64,000 bases of DNA from Arthrobacter sp. Soil763 (lineage in GTDB: Bacteria; Actinomycetota; Actinomycetes; Actinomycetales; Micrococcaceae): assembly GCF_001428365.1 (NCBI RefSeq), contig NZ_LMSH01000003.1:514477-578476 (forward strand), written 5' to 3'. Shown in pieces: positions 47,119-55,944 of the stretch (the stretch's first letter is position 1; every line of letters begins with the position of its first letter). The notes beneath the pieces are model-generated. The model was not told where the DNA came from. It ran no database searches and was given only the letters and a program-made list of their open reading frames with translations. A program made the translations under genes and the position numbers.

Positions 47119-49947
47119 CTAGTGCCCGGCTTCGAACCAGCTGGACCCGATGCCGATCTGGACCTCGAGCGGAACGCTGAGCTGCGCCGCGGCGCCCATT
47201 TGCTCCGTGACGAGCTTCTCCACGACCTCGCGTTCGCCCTCGGCGACTTCGAGGACCAGTTCATCATGGACCTGGAGCAGCATGCGTGATTTCAGGCCCT
47301 GGTCCTCCAGGGCGCCCGCGACGCCGAGCATGGCCCGTTTGATGATGTCCGCAGCCGAACCCTGGATCGGAGAGTTCAGCGCGATCCGCTCGGCGTTCTC
47401 CCGCAGCTGGCGGTCGCTGCTGGTCAGGTCCGGCAGGTAGCGGCGGCGGCCCTCGATCGTGGCGGTGTACCCGTCGATCCTGGCCTGGTCGACGACGCCG
47501 CGCAGGTAGTCGCGCACCGCGCCGAACCGGTCGAAGTAGTCCTTCATCAGCGTCCGCGCCTCATCGACAGAGATTTCGAGCTGCTTCGACAGCCCGAAGG
47601 AGGTCAGTCCGTAGGCGAGGCCGTAGGACATGGCCTTGACCTTGGAGCGCATGGCGCTGGTGACCTGGTCGGTGGGGACGTGGAAGATGTTCGAGCCCAC
47701 GAACCGGTGCAGGTCTTCGCCGTCCTTGTACGCCTGGATCAGCCCGGCGTCGCCGGACAGGTGCGCCATGATCCGCATTTCGATCTGCGAATAGTCGGCC
47801 GACAGCAGGCATTCGTAGCCCTCGCTGACGACGAAGATGCCCCGGACCCGGCGGCCTTCCTCGCTACGGATGGGGATGTTCTGCAGGTTGGGGTTGTTCG
47901 AGGAGATCCGGCCGGTGGCTGCGACGTTCTGGGCGTAGGTGGTGTGGATCCGGCCGTCGGCCGCCACGGACTTCTTCAGCGACTCGAGCATCTGCCGCAG
48001 CTTGGACGACTCCCGGTGCGCCATCAGCTGGACCAGGAACTCGTGGCCGGTTTTCTCCAGCAGGTTCTTCAGTGATGCCGCGTCCGTGGTGTACCCGGAC
48101 TTGATCTTCTTGGTCTTCGGCAGCCCGAGCTCCTCGAAGAGGACGGTCTGCAGCTGCTTGGGCGAACCGAGGTTCACTTCGTGCCCGATCGCGGCGAATG
48201 CCTGTTCCTTGGCGTTGTCGATGACCTTGGCCAGGTCCGCGAGCTGCTCGTCCATGCGTTCCATGTCGATGGCGATCCCCGCCAGCTCCATGTCGGCGAG
48301 CACCCGGCTGACCGGCAGTTCGAGGGTGGTCAGCAGGTCCTGCGCCCCGCGCTCCTGCAGCTCGGTTTCGAAGTAGCGGCTCAGTTCCCGGACGACGGCG
48401 GCCACATGGACCAGCGCGCCGGCAGCGGCCGCGTCGTCGCCGTCGAACGCCAGCTCAAGCTGGCCGGCCTTCGCGGCCTCCGCCGACACGGCGATGTTCA
48501 GGTGGTGCTGCGCCAGCTCCGCGAGTTCGTAGCTGCGGCGGTCCGGCTGGATGAGGTAGCCGGAGATTGAGGTATCGTCCACGACGCCGTCCAGTTCCAG
48601 GCCGCGGGCGGACAGCGCCTTCAGGGCGGCCTTGAAGCCGTGCATCACCTTGGCCGCGCCCGGGTCCCGCAGCCAGGCGGCCAGCACGTTTTCGGCGGCG
48701 GCGTCCTGGGTGGCGAGGTCGATGTACGCGGCGGCGTCGTCCCGGACGATGGCGACGGCGGCGGCGTCCTCGCCGATCCTGCCCGGCACCAGGTCGACGG
48801 CGACGGCGGACCGCTTCCCGGCTCCGGCGGCGAGGAATTCCTCAAGGGCCGCGGCGTCCTTCGGAGTCACGTAGTCCGGGGTGTCGATGCTTTCGCGTTC
48901 GGCTTCCGGCGTCTCACTGCCGTACAGGGCGAAAAGGCGGGTCCGGATGGTCTTGAATTCGAGGGTGTCGAAGAGCTCCTCAAGCGCGGCCTGGTCCGGC
49001 CGGGGATCCGCCAGGTCCTCGAGGCTGACGGGAAGGTCGAGGTCGGTGCGGAGCCGGTTGAGCCGGCGGTTGCGCTTGACGTTTTCGAGGTTCTCGCGGA
49101 GGGCGTCCCCGACCTTCCCGCCGATCGAGTCGAGGTGCTCCAGCACGCCTTCAAGACCGCCGTAGAGGTTGATCCACTTGGCTGCGGTCTTGGGCCCGAC
49201 GCCGGGAACACCGGGGAGGTTGTCGGCCGTCTCCCCCACCAGGGCGGCGAGGTCGGAGTACCGGGCCGGGCTGACGAAGTACTTTTCCTGGATGGCGTCC
49301 GCGTCCATCCGCGGGATGTCGCTGACGCCCTTGCGGGGGTAGAGCACGAAAACGTTGTCCGTGATGAGCTGGAACGTGTCCCGGTCCCCGGACACGAGCA
49401 ACACCTCATATCCGGCTTCTTCGCCCTTGGCGGCGAGGGTGGCGAGGATGTCGTCGGCTTCCCAGCCGGGCATCTTGATGGTCTTGATGCCCCACGCGCC
49501 CATGACCTTGTCGATCAGGTCGATCTGGCCGCTCATTTCGCGGGGGGTCTCGTTGCGGCCACCCTTGTAGCCGTCGTACTCCGCTTTACGGTGCGTGGTG
49601 TCATCGGAGACGTCGAACGCGACGGCCACGTGCGTGGGCTTCTGCTCCTTGATCAGGTTGATCAGCATGGAAGTGAATCCGTGGATGGCGTTCGTGTGCT
49701 GCCCGGTGGAGGTGGAGAACTTGTCCGCGGGCAGGGCGAAGAAGGCCCGGAACGCCATGGAGTGCCCGTCGAGCACCAGCAGGCGCGGCTGGTCGGTGAG
49801 CGGAATCACGGGGGCTTCGGTGGCGGAGACCCCGGCGCCCCGGCTGGACTTCGCGGCGGGCGGGTCGGCCGGCAGTGTGTCGGGCCCGGAGGCCGGGAGA
49901 AGGTCCGTTGCGGAAAGGGAGGGGGCCGGTTTGGTAGTTTCGCTCAC
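47119..49947 (-). CDS. polA: DNA polymerase I
   Basis: Fills gaps left by excision repair and removes Okazaki RNA primers. The 942 residues comprise a 5' nuclease domain (LLVLDGHSMAFRAFFALP, VSGDRDTFQL, GVPGVGPKTAAKW), a middle 3'-5' exonuclease-like domain lacking clear acidic motifs, and a family A polymerase domain (LLSADYSQIEMRIMAH, AKAMSYGLAYGLTSFG-type O-helix region, LLQVHDELVLEV). About 55 N-terminal residues are Pro/Ala/Ser-rich and unconserved. GTG 49947 is supported by TAGGCT 7 nt upstream; a GTG about 45 codons further in is an alternative. Divergent from a thioesterase gene by 19 bp. Confidence 0.95.
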   Translation of the reverse strand: MSETTKPAPSLSATDLLPASGPDTLPADPPAAKSSRGAGVSATEAPVIPLTDQPRLLVLDGHSMAFRAFFALPADKFSTSTGQHTNAIHGFTSMLINLIKEQKPTHVAVAFDVSDDTTHRKAEYDGYKGGRNETPREMSGQIDLIDKVMGAWGIKTIKMPGWEADDILATLAAKGEEAGYEVLLVSGDRDTFQLITDNVFVLYPRKGVSDIPRMDADAIQEKYFVSPARYSDLAALVGETADNLPGVPGVGPKTAAKWINLYGGLEGVLEHLDSIGGKVGDALRENLENVKRNRRLNRLRTDLDLPVSLEDLADPRPDQAALEELFDTLEFKTIRTRLFALYGSETPEAERESIDTPDYVTPKDAAALEEFLAAGAGKRSAVAVDLVPGRIGEDAAAVAIVRDDAAAYIDLATQDAAAENVLAAWLRDPGAAKVMHGFKAALKALSARGLELDGVVDDTSISGYLIQPDRRSYELAELAQHHLNIAVSAEAAKAGQLELAFDGDDAAAAGALVHVAAVVRELSRYFETELQERGAQDLLTTLELPVSRVLADMELAGIAIDMERMDEQLADLAKVIDNAKEQAFAAIGHEVNLGSPKQLQTVLFEELGLPKTKKIKSGYTTDAASLKNLLEKTGHEFLVQLMAHRESSKLRQMLESLKKSVAADGRIHTTYAQNVAATGRISSNNPNLQNIPIRSEEGRRVRGIFVVSEGYECLLSADYSQIEMRIMAHLSGDAGLIQAYKDGEDLHRFVGSNIFHVPTDQVTSAMRSKVKAMSYGLAYGLTSFGLSKQLEISVDEARTLMKDYFDRFGAVRDYLRGVVDQARIDGYTATIEGRRRYLPDLTSSDRQLRENAERIALNSPIQGSAADIIKRAMLGVAGALEDQGLKSRMLLQVHDELVLEVAEGEREVVEKLVTEQMGAAAQLSVPLEVQIGIGSSWFEAGH

Positions 49948-49954
49948 AGGTGCC

Positions 49955-49960
49955 AGCCTA
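49955..49960 (-). promoter_or_regulatory. Probable -10 hexamer of a leaderless polA promoter
   Basis: TAGGCT on the minus strand is 7 nt before the polA GTG. The whole divergent gap is only 19 bp, so the -35 must lie inside the neighbouring coding sequence. Confidence 0.5.
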
Positions 49961-49966
49961 GTTGCC

Positions 49967-50431
49967 ATGGTCGACAATTTCACGCCCGCCCCGTTCGCCG
50001 CCGAGCTGGAGGCGGCCGGTGTCCCGGCGGAGCTGCACGGCTGGCTGGGCCGGATGGGCGTGGGTGCCCTGGTGGTGAAGATGGGAATCCACTTCCTGGA
50101 GATGAGCCCGGAGCGGACGGTCGCCACGATGCCGGTCGAAGGCAACACGCAGGTGGCCGGCATCCTGCACGGCGGCGCCCACGTGGTGCTGGCCGAAACG
50201 CTCGGTTCGTTCGCCGCCGGCATGCACGCCGGCCCGGGACGGCAGGCGCTGGGGATCGACGTCGGTGCGACCCACCACCGGGCGGTCTCCTCCGGCACCG
50301 TGACCGGGACCTGCACCGCAATTCACCTGGGCCGCACGCTCACCACGCATGAGATTGTGATGACCGACGAGCAGGGCCGCCGGCTCTCCACGGCACGGAT
50401 CACGAACCTGCTGCGGGACATCCCCGCGTAG
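49967..50431 (+). CDS. Hotdog-fold thioesterase (PaaI/DHNA-CoA-thioesterase-like)
   Basis: A 154-residue hotdog protein that probably hydrolyses an acyl-CoA. The central helix motif GNTQVAGILHGGAHVVLAE (about 60-78) and the later GTVTGTCTAIHLGRTLTTHEI are typical of the PaaI/4HBT family, including 1,4-dihydroxy-2-naphthoyl-CoA hydrolases of menaquinone synthesis. The physiological CoA ester cannot be decided. It lies divergent to polA with 19 bp between starts, with no good ribosome-binding site visible. Confidence 0.85.
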   Translation: MVDNFTPAPFAAELEAAGVPAELHGWLGRMGVGALVVKMGIHFLEMSPERTVATMPVEGNTQVAGILHGGAHVVLAETLGSFAAGMHAGPGRQALGIDVGATHHRAVSSGTVTGTCTAIHLGRTLTTHEIVMTDEQGRRLSTARITNLLRDIPA

Positions 50432-50514
50432 CGGTCCCGCCCGGGAGCGCACGCCCAGCGCGGCACCCGCCCGGATGAGTAGCCAGCGGCCGGCGGCGCC
50501 GGCGCCCGGGCGCG

Positions 50515-51051
50515 TCAGCTGAGCCGGTAGCGCAGTTCGACGACGCCGCGGCCCATGGCCCGGCAGCCAAGGAGTTCCAGCGGCGCCGTCGGCCGGGCAA
50601 GCGGCAGGAGCGGCTTGCCGGAGCCCAGCACCACCGGGACCACCGAGACGATCAGTTCGGTCAGTAGGCCGGCGTCGGCGAACTGTGCGGCGAGGACGCC
50701 GCCGCCGACCACCCAGACGTTCCGGTTGCCGGCGTCACGCCTCAGGTCCTCCGCAAACTCGGTCACGGGCCCGCGCACGAAAGTGATGTCGCTGCCCGCC
50801 GGGGCGGCCAGTTCGTGGTGCGTGAAGACCCAGCACGGGATGCCGGGGTACGGCCAGTCGCTCTCGTGGGCGCGGAGCCAAGCGTACGTCTCCCCGCCCA
50901 TCACGACGGCGCCGACGTCGGCCATGAAGGCCTTGTAGCTTTCCTCGCCGCCCTCGAAGCCGTCGAACTGGAGCAGCCAGTCGAGCCGGTCGTCGGTGGT
51001 GGCGATAAAGCCGTCCAGCGAGGACCCTACAAAGTACTGGAAACCGGGCAT
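50515..51051 (-). CDS. Dihydrofolate reductase-like / RibD C-terminal domain protein
   Basis: A 178-residue protein with the DHFR fold as seen in RibD C-terminal domains and the YyaP/YwjB group. It opens FQYFVGSSLDGFIATTDDRLDWL, then has VGAVVMGGETYAW and the NADPH-binding NVWVVGGGVLAAQF near residue 120, and ends with VVPVVLGSGKPLLP. It is likely an NADPH-dependent reductase; the substrate is unknown. The ATG at 51051 has TACGCT 6 nt upstream, a possible leaderless start, and no ribosome-binding site. Confidence 0.85.
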   Translation of the reverse strand: MPGFQYFVGSSLDGFIATTDDRLDWLLQFDGFEGGEESYKAFMADVGAVVMGGETYAWLRAHESDWPYPGIPCWVFTHHELAAPAGSDITFVRGPVTEFAEDLRRDAGNRNVWVVGGGVLAAQFADAGLLTELIVSVVPVVLGSGKPLLPLARPTAPLELLGCRAMGRGVVELRYRLS

Positions 51052-51057
51052 GGGCCC

Positions 51058-51063
51058 AGCGTA
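51058..51063 (-). promoter_or_regulatory. Possible -10 hexamer of a leaderless promoter (reductase-like gene)
   Basis: TACGCT on the minus strand is 6 nt before ATG 51051, and there is no ribosome-binding site in the gap. Confidence 0.4.
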
Positions 51064-51107
51064 GCCATTCGGTGCGGGCTTTCCCAGTGGACGGAAGCGG
51101 CCGGCGG

Positions 51108-51329
51108 TTACTTGCTGAAGTACGGAATGATCAGGTAGAGCCCGAAGAGGACGGCCACGCCGCACAGGGCGAAGCAGACGTAGGACAGCGGCCGGACCCA
51201 GCCCGGCTGGGTAGTCCGTGCATCCCCGGCGATGGCGGTGAGCCGGACGCCGAGGGCGTAGAGCACGGTGACGGTGACGGCCGCGGCGAGGGTTGCTCCC
51301 GCTACCTGGACGAGTTCAAGCCATTTCAT
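51108..51329 (-). CDS. Small two-helix membrane protein, coupled to the Pit transporter
   Basis: A 73-residue hypothetical protein not recognised as a named family. It has two hydrophobic segments (about 8-35 and 48-70) joined by a short polar loop (AGDARTTQPGWVRP) and ends YFSK. Its ATG overlaps the stop codon of the phosphate transporter gene (ATGA), so it is almost certainly translated from the same message and may be an accessory subunit. That role is inferred only from context. Confidence 0.75.
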   Translation of the reverse strand: MKWLELVQVAGATLAAAVTVTVLYALGVRLTAIAGDARTTQPGWVRPLSYVCFALCGVAVLFGLYLIIPYFSK

Positions 51330-52537
51330 TTCCGGCCGTCCTTGGAGTTGTTGGTGCGGCTGACCGCAGCCGCCTTCTTCTTGGCGAAACGGATGGCCTG
51401 GCCGGCCTCTTCGACCTCGACGGCGTTGTGGTGCCCGACGTGGGACTTGCGGGACGCGAAGAACATGAAGATGACGGCGGCAGTGCCGGCGACCGCGGCG
51501 ATGATGAAGCCGACCGTGCCGGTGCTGACCAGCAGCGCGGTCAGGGCACCGACGATTCCGGCGGCCGGCAGCGTGAACAGCCACCCGGTGACGATCTTGC
51601 CGGCGGTGCCCCAGCGGACGGTGGTGCCGCGGCGGCCCATGCCCGAGCCGATGACGGAACCCGAGGCGACGTGCGTGGTAGAGAGGGCGAAGCCGAGGTG
51701 GGACGAGGCGAGGATCGCGGCGGCGGTGCTGGTTTCGGCCGCGAAGCCCTGGGCGGGCTTGACGTCGGTGAGGCCGGATCCCATGGTCCGGATGATGCGC
51801 CAGCCGCCGGAGTAGGTGCCGATCGCGATCGCCAGGGCGCAGGCGGCGATGACCCAGAACTGCGGGCCCGAGCCGGGCTCCTGGCTACCGGCGGAAATGA
51901 GCACCAGGGTGATGATGCCCATGGTTTTCTGCGCGTCGTTGGTGCCGTGGGCGAGGGCCACGAGGCTGGAGGTGAAGATCTGCCCGGTGCGGAAGCCGCC
52001 GCGCTTCTGCGTCAGCTTGCTGCCGGTTTCCGGGTCGTGCCGGGAGGTCAGGGCATACGCCAGCCGGGTGCACACGTAGGCGACGGCGGCAGCGATTACG
52101 GGCGCGAAGACGGCGGGCAGGAGCACCTTCTGCAGCACCGACGCAAAGTTCACCGAGTGCAGGCCGATGCCGGCGATGGCCGCACCGATCAGGCCGCCGA
52201 AGAGCGCGTGCGAGGAACTCGACGGCAGGCCCTTCAGCCAGGTGATCATGTTCCACAGGATGGCGCCCATCAGGCCGGCGAAGATGATCGCCGGCGTGAT
52301 CTGGATGCCGTCGGAGCCTTCGCGGATGATGCCGCCGGAGACGGTTTTTGCCACCTCGGTGGAGAGGAAGGCCCCCACCAGGTTCAGCACCGCCGCGAGG
52401 GCGACGGCGGTTTTCGGCTTGATCGCACCGGTCGCGATGGGCGTCGCCATCGCGTTGGCGGTGTCGTGAAACCCGTTAGTGAAGTCGAAGAACAGCGCCA
52501 GCGTAATTACTAGCGCCACCATGACGGTGATTTCCAC
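51326..52537 (-). CDS. pit: Inorganic phosphate transporter, PiT family
   Basis: A low-affinity, ion-coupled phosphate (metal-phosphate) symporter of 403 residues with about ten membrane spans. The two inverted PiT signatures are FDFTNGFHDTANAMAT near residue 18 and VALAHGTNDAQKTMGI in the second half; GLPSSSSHALFGGLIG lies between. A basic C-terminal tail (FAKKKAAAVSRTNNSKDGRK) is cytoplasmic. The start is GTG 52537, without an obvious ribosome-binding site. It overlaps a small membrane protein gene downstream. Confidence 0.93.
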   Translation of the reverse strand: MEITVMVALVITLALFFDFTNGFHDTANAMATPIATGAIKPKTAVALAAVLNLVGAFLSTEVAKTVSGGIIREGSDGIQITPAIIFAGLMGAILWNMITWLKGLPSSSSHALFGGLIGAAIAGIGLHSVNFASVLQKVLLPAVFAPVIAAAVAYVCTRLAYALTSRHDPETGSKLTQKRGGFRTGQIFTSSLVALAHGTNDAQKTMGIITLVLISAGSQEPGSGPQFWVIAACALAIAIGTYSGGWRIIRTMGSGLTDVKPAQGFAAETSTAAAILASSHLGFALSTTHVASGSVIGSGMGRRGTTVRWGTAGKIVTGWLFTLPAAGIVGALTALLVSTGTVGFIIAAVAGTAAVIFMFFASRKSHVGHHNAVEVEEAGQAIRFAKKKAAAVSRTNNSKDGRK

Positions 52538-52726
52538 CTGTTGCCCAATCTGCAGAGTCGACGGTCAGCAGTCTCATTCCCCGTGGCGGCCTTGTCTTTC
52601 ACTGTTCACCGGCTATTTGGCCGGTTTCACCTGTGCGGTTCACCAAAGCTGTCCTGAAACCTTATAGATCGTACGTGCCAGCGGTGGCTGGGCAAAACAA
52701 GGTGCCGGCCGGGCGGCGGTCCCGGC

Positions 52727-53404
52727 TCAGGCGGGCGGCGCAGGGCGCGGCCCGCCCCCGAGCCTGCCCGCCGCCCCTTGGTCAAGAGCGGCGCGCGCCG
52801 CGTCCGGCAGGGCAATCAGGCCATCCAGTTCACGCCGCGCCCGGCGGTAGGCGGCCTGCCGCTCGGCCGGGGTGGCGGACTCATCTGCCGCGATCCGCAG
52901 CAGGGTCCGCGCTGTGGCGAGCCGCTCCCGCTCCGGCCCGGCGAAGTGGCTGTCCCTGATGCGGCGGGCTTCCCGCTCCGCGACGTCGAACGCTGCTTCG
53001 AAGCTGCGGACCGCGGCGCGGTATTCGGCCAGCCGTGCGAGAGTCTGCGGTGCCGATCCCTCGGGGCGCAGCCCGTCCGCGTCCCGCTTGGCCCGGAGGA
53101 ACGCGACCGTGAGTGGTTCCCGGACATCTGTCATGAGCGGAAAGTCGATGAGTTTGCCGATGTCCAGTTCGTAATCGAGCCACCGGCGGTTCACGGCCTC
53201 ATGGGCTTCGGTGAGCCTGCGCACCTCGCCCGGATCCGGGACGCCGGCCCTGGCCCGGCCGGTTCGGGCCCGCCGTCGGGCGAGGCTGCGGCGGTGGCGG
53301 CGACCGAGGGTCCGGACACCGGACCGGGACCAGTGAATGAAAAGCGCGCCCAGCGGAAAAACCATCCACCAGTTGTTGCCGATGGCGCCGGTGATTCCGT
53401 CCAC
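52727..53404 (-). CDS. Hypothetical membrane-anchored protein
   Basis: A 225-residue protein not recognised. GTG 53404 is fixed by a textbook AGGAGG 7 nt upstream, so the gene is very probably real. One membrane segment (about residues 9-25, NNWWMVFPLGALFIHW) is followed by an Arg-rich stretch. After it comes a helical, charged domain (LDYELDIGKLIDFPLMTDVREPLTVAFLRAK, quoted in part) that likely faces the cytoplasm, with many Arg/Ala/Glu heptad-like repeats and a Gly/Pro-rich end. It lies between the universal stress protein and pit genes on the same strand. Confidence 0.75.
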   Translation of the reverse strand: MDGITGAIGNNWWMVFPLGALFIHWSRSGVRTLGRRHRRSLARRRARTGRARAGVPDPGEVRRLTEAHEAVNRRWLDYELDIGKLIDFPLMTDVREPLTVAFLRAKRDADGLRPEGSAPQTLARLAEYRAAVRSFEAAFDVAEREARRIRDSHFAGPERERLATARTLLRIAADESATPAERQAAYRRARRELDGLIALPDAARAALDQGAAGRLGGGPRPAPPA

Positions 53405-53436
53405 TGCACTACCTCCTACGGCCGGCTGGCAACGGG

Positions 53437-53462
53437 AAGGCCCCCTCACGTGAGGAGGCCTT
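53437..53462 (-). terminator. Hairpin after the universal stress protein gene
   Basis: Arms 53437-53449 and 53450-53462 pair over 13 positions with one mismatch around CACGTG. It lies 25 bp after the stop of the stress protein gene and before the start of the hypothetical gene. Confidence 0.5.
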
Positions 53463-53487
53463 GACGCTGCCCGGGCCACTGACGGGG

Positions 53488-54357
53488 TCAGTCCCCGTGC
53501 TTGGCCTTGTGTACCCGTGTCACCACGGTGGGGCAGGGAACGTTGAGCAGCACGGCGTGGGCCGTGGAGCCGAGCACCAGCCGGGAAAAACCTCCGCGTC
53601 CTCGGCTGCCGATGACCAGCAGGCGGGCGTCCCGGGCGATGTCCACGAGCGCCTTCGCCGGGTCCGTGTCCGTCTCCAGGCGCTGGTGCACCACCAGGTC
53701 CGGGTACTTCTCTCCGAGCCCGGCGACGGACTCGGAGAGGATGATCCTGTTCTCCTCGACGATCGTCTCCGCCAGGCCGCTCTCGGGCAACTGCTGCTCC
53801 ACCCAGCGGGCCGGGCTGCGGAAGGCCAGCACCACGGTCAACTCGTCGCCGCCCCGGTCGGCCTCCGCAGCGGCGTAGGCCACCGCCTGCAGCGATTCCT
53901 CCGACCCGTCCACGCCGACGACGACGCCGCGCTTGCCGCCGGTTCCCGCTGCGGGGACGACGGCCACCGGGCAGTCCGCGGCACTGACGATCTGCAGCGC
54001 CCGGTCGGTCATCGGGCCGCCGTCGAGCCAGTGCTTGTCGTGGCCGCCGACGACCACCATGGACGCTTCCTTGGAGGCCTCGCGCAGGCCGGCGCCGGGG
54101 CTGCCGTGCCGGAGCTGGACGTCGACGTCGATGTCGGGCGCCTGGCTCCGGGCGCTGGTCCGGGCCTTCTCCAGCAGTTCCATCCCGGATTCGCGGATGA
54201 GTTCGTGGTACTGGAAGTCCGGTGACATCCAGCGGTCGTCCACGGCGTGGACGCACAGGACGGGCAGCTTGCCCGCGCCGGCGCGCTGCAAGGCCCAGGT
54301 CAGTGCGGCCTCGCTGCCCGCCGAACCGTTGATGCCGACGACGATTGGTTTACCCAT
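53488..54357 (-). CDS. Universal stress protein, tandem UspA domains
   Basis: A 289-residue protein with two Usp folds. The first (1-140) opens IVVGINGSAGSEAALTWAL. The second (about 145-289) opens GVVVGVDGSEESLQAVAYA and ends with the ATP-binding GSRGRGGFSRLVLGSTAHAV. The first domain's equivalent loop (VVVGGHDKHWLDGG) is altered, suggesting that only the second binds nucleotide. Tandem Usp proteins of this kind are induced in hypoxia and stationary phase in actinobacteria. ATG 54357 is preferred; a TTG two codons upstream is possible. Confidence 0.92.
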   Translation of the reverse strand: MGKPIVVGINGSAGSEAALTWALQRAGAGKLPVLCVHAVDDRWMSPDFQYHELIRESGMELLEKARTSARSQAPDIDVDVQLRHGSPGAGLREASKEASMVVVGGHDKHWLDGGPMTDRALQIVSAADCPVAVVPAAGTGGKRGVVVGVDGSEESLQAVAYAAAEADRGGDELTVVLAFRSPARWVEQQLPESGLAETIVEENRIILSESVAGLGEKYPDLVVHQRLETDTDPAKALVDIARDARLLVIGSRGRGGFSRLVLGSTAHAVLLNVPCPTVVTRVHKAKHGD

Positions 54358-54627
54358 GCTCAACCCTGCTCTTTTCCGTAGCGCGTTGTCCGTGGTGCCG
54401 CATTACCGCGGCCTGTTGCGCGGGCCCGGCCGCGGCCGTGGCAGCGCACCCGTCTGTGACCGCTGCCGGACCGCTGCGAAGACCGTGGAACGGCCGCTGC
54501 TGTCTGCATGACATGCCGGCAGCGCCTGGGGCCCTGCCGACACTTCAGTGTGCCGCGGGCCCGGGTGCCCGGTTAGGGCCTTAAGCCCCGAGGCGCGCGG
54601 ACGGCACGTCAGGTCAAAAGCAGCAGG
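54358..54627. other. Intergenic region upstream of the universal stress protein gene
   Basis: A 270-bp gap with no credible gene. It should contain the stress gene promoter and the end of the esterase transcript. A short direct repeat CAGGTCAAAA occurs twice just before the esterase stop. No dyad operator or DosR-like box was recognised. Confidence 0.4.
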
Positions 54628-55944
54628 TCAAAAACCGGTGGGCTCGGTCTCGAACTCCGGCTCCAGCGGCGGTCCCTCGTGGTGGAGCGGGCGCAGGGCA
54701 GCGGTGTCCTCGAGCCAGATCAGGGCGTCATACCGCTCCCCCATCCGGGTCGGGACATAATTCCCCTGTTCCCGCTCCGGGTGGTAGACCACCCCGATGG
54801 CGCGGTGCCCGAGCCAGGTGGAAAGCCAGGCCCCGCTCCGGTCTTCGCCGAAGTCCAGCACGGCAGGCACCCCGAGGGCCTCATGGAGGAAGTCCTCATG
54901 GCTGCCGGGCCGGGCCGCGGGAACGGGCAGGATGCGTTCCGGGGTCCCCCAGGCACCTGCGGCCATGACCGTGCCGCGGTGGGCGGCGAACCCCACCAGC
55001 AGCACACCGTCCGGGGCGTGCCGCTCGCGCAGCAGCTGGCCGACGTTGACCAGGCCGTCCTGCGCCATGTCGGTTCCGCGGGCGTCGCCGACGTGCGTGT
55101 TGTGCTCCCAGATGATCCCCCTGGACCCGGCGCCCAGGTGCCGGCTCAGCCGGTCGATGGTATCCGCCATATGGTGGTCGCGGACGTTCCAGGATTGCCG
55201 GTCCCCGCGGACCATGATCCGGTAGTAGTGCTCGGCGTTGGCGGCCACCTCGGCGTTCTGGACGGCGTCGAAGGCCTCCTCGTCGTGGTCGCCGGGGCTG
55301 AAGACCCGGCTGCGCACCTCGCTGAGCAGGGCCACGACGTCGGCTTCGCAGGAGTTCGGCACCAGCCGCGTGCTCCACGCGTACTGGTGCGGGTCCTCGT
55401 GGTGCGGCTGGAAGCACTGCCAGGCCCGCAGGGCGGCCGGGACGGCGTCGGGCTGGTTCGCCTGGAGCCAGGCGATGATCTCGCGCAGCGAGTCCCAGAG
55501 CGAATACACATCCAGCCCGTAGAAACCCACCCGCTCGGACAGCGGCCGGCGGGAGTTCCAGGTCCGCAGCCAGTCGAGGAACCCGGCGACTTCCTCGTTC
55601 GCCCACAGCCAGGTGGGCCAGCGCTGGAAGCCGGCCAGGAGCGCGTGGACCCCCTGGTCCTGCCCGCTTTGCCCCCGGACCCACTGGTTGATCCGCCAGC
55701 AGTCGGGCCAGTCCCCCTCGACGCCGATCCAGGTGTACCCCTGCTCCTCGATCAGGCGGCGGCTGAGGGTGGCACGCCAGGTGTAGAACTCGTGGGTCCC
55801 GTGCGAGGCTTCGCCGATCGCGGTGAAGCGGCAGTCGCCGGCACGGCGGACCACCCCGTCGAGGTCACGGTCGCTGCGGAGTTGCCGTGCCAGCGAATGG
55901 ATTTCGCCCAGCACGGCCGCCCTGGTCACGCCGGCGGGGCTCAC
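54628..55944 (-). CDS. Erythromycin esterase family protein
   Basis: A 438-residue member of the erythromycin esterase/succinoglycan-biosynthesis (PF05139-like) family. The conserved opening GEASHGTHEFYTWRATLSRRLIE (quoted in part) carries the catalytic-type His and Glu; VGFYGLDVYSLWDSL and IIWEHNTHVGDARGTDM follow. Most chromosomal actinobacterial members are not resistance determinants, and the true substrate is unknown. The GTG overlaps the stop of the beta-CASP nuclease gene (GTGA), so the two are co-translated. Confidence 0.88.
   Translation of the reverse strand: MSPAGVTRAAVLGEIHSLARQLRSDRDLDGVVRRAGDCRFTAIGEASHGTHEFYTWRATLSRRLIEEQGYTWIGVEGDWPDCWRINQWVRGQSGQDQGVHALLAGFQRWPTWLWANEEVAGFLDWLRTWNSRRPLSERVGFYGLDVYSLWDSLREIIAWLQANQPDAVPAALRAWQCFQPHHEDPHQYAWSTRLVPNSCEADVVALLSEVRSRVFSPGDHDEEAFDAVQNAEVAANAEHYYRIMVRGDRQSWNVRDHHMADTIDRLSRHLGAGSRGIIWEHNTHVGDARGTDMAQDGLVNVGQLLRERHAPDGVLLVGFAAHRGTVMAAGAWGTPERILPVPAARPGSHEDFLHEALGVPAVLDFGEDRSGAWLSTWLGHRAIGVVYHPEREQGNYVPTRMGERYDALIWLEDTAALRPLHHEGPPLEPEFETEPTGF

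Noticed and set aside
54628-55944. Macrolide resistance gene
   Set aside because: The protein belongs to the erythromycin esterase superfamily. The chromosomal context with an RNase and stress protein, and the breadth of the family, do not support a resistance call.
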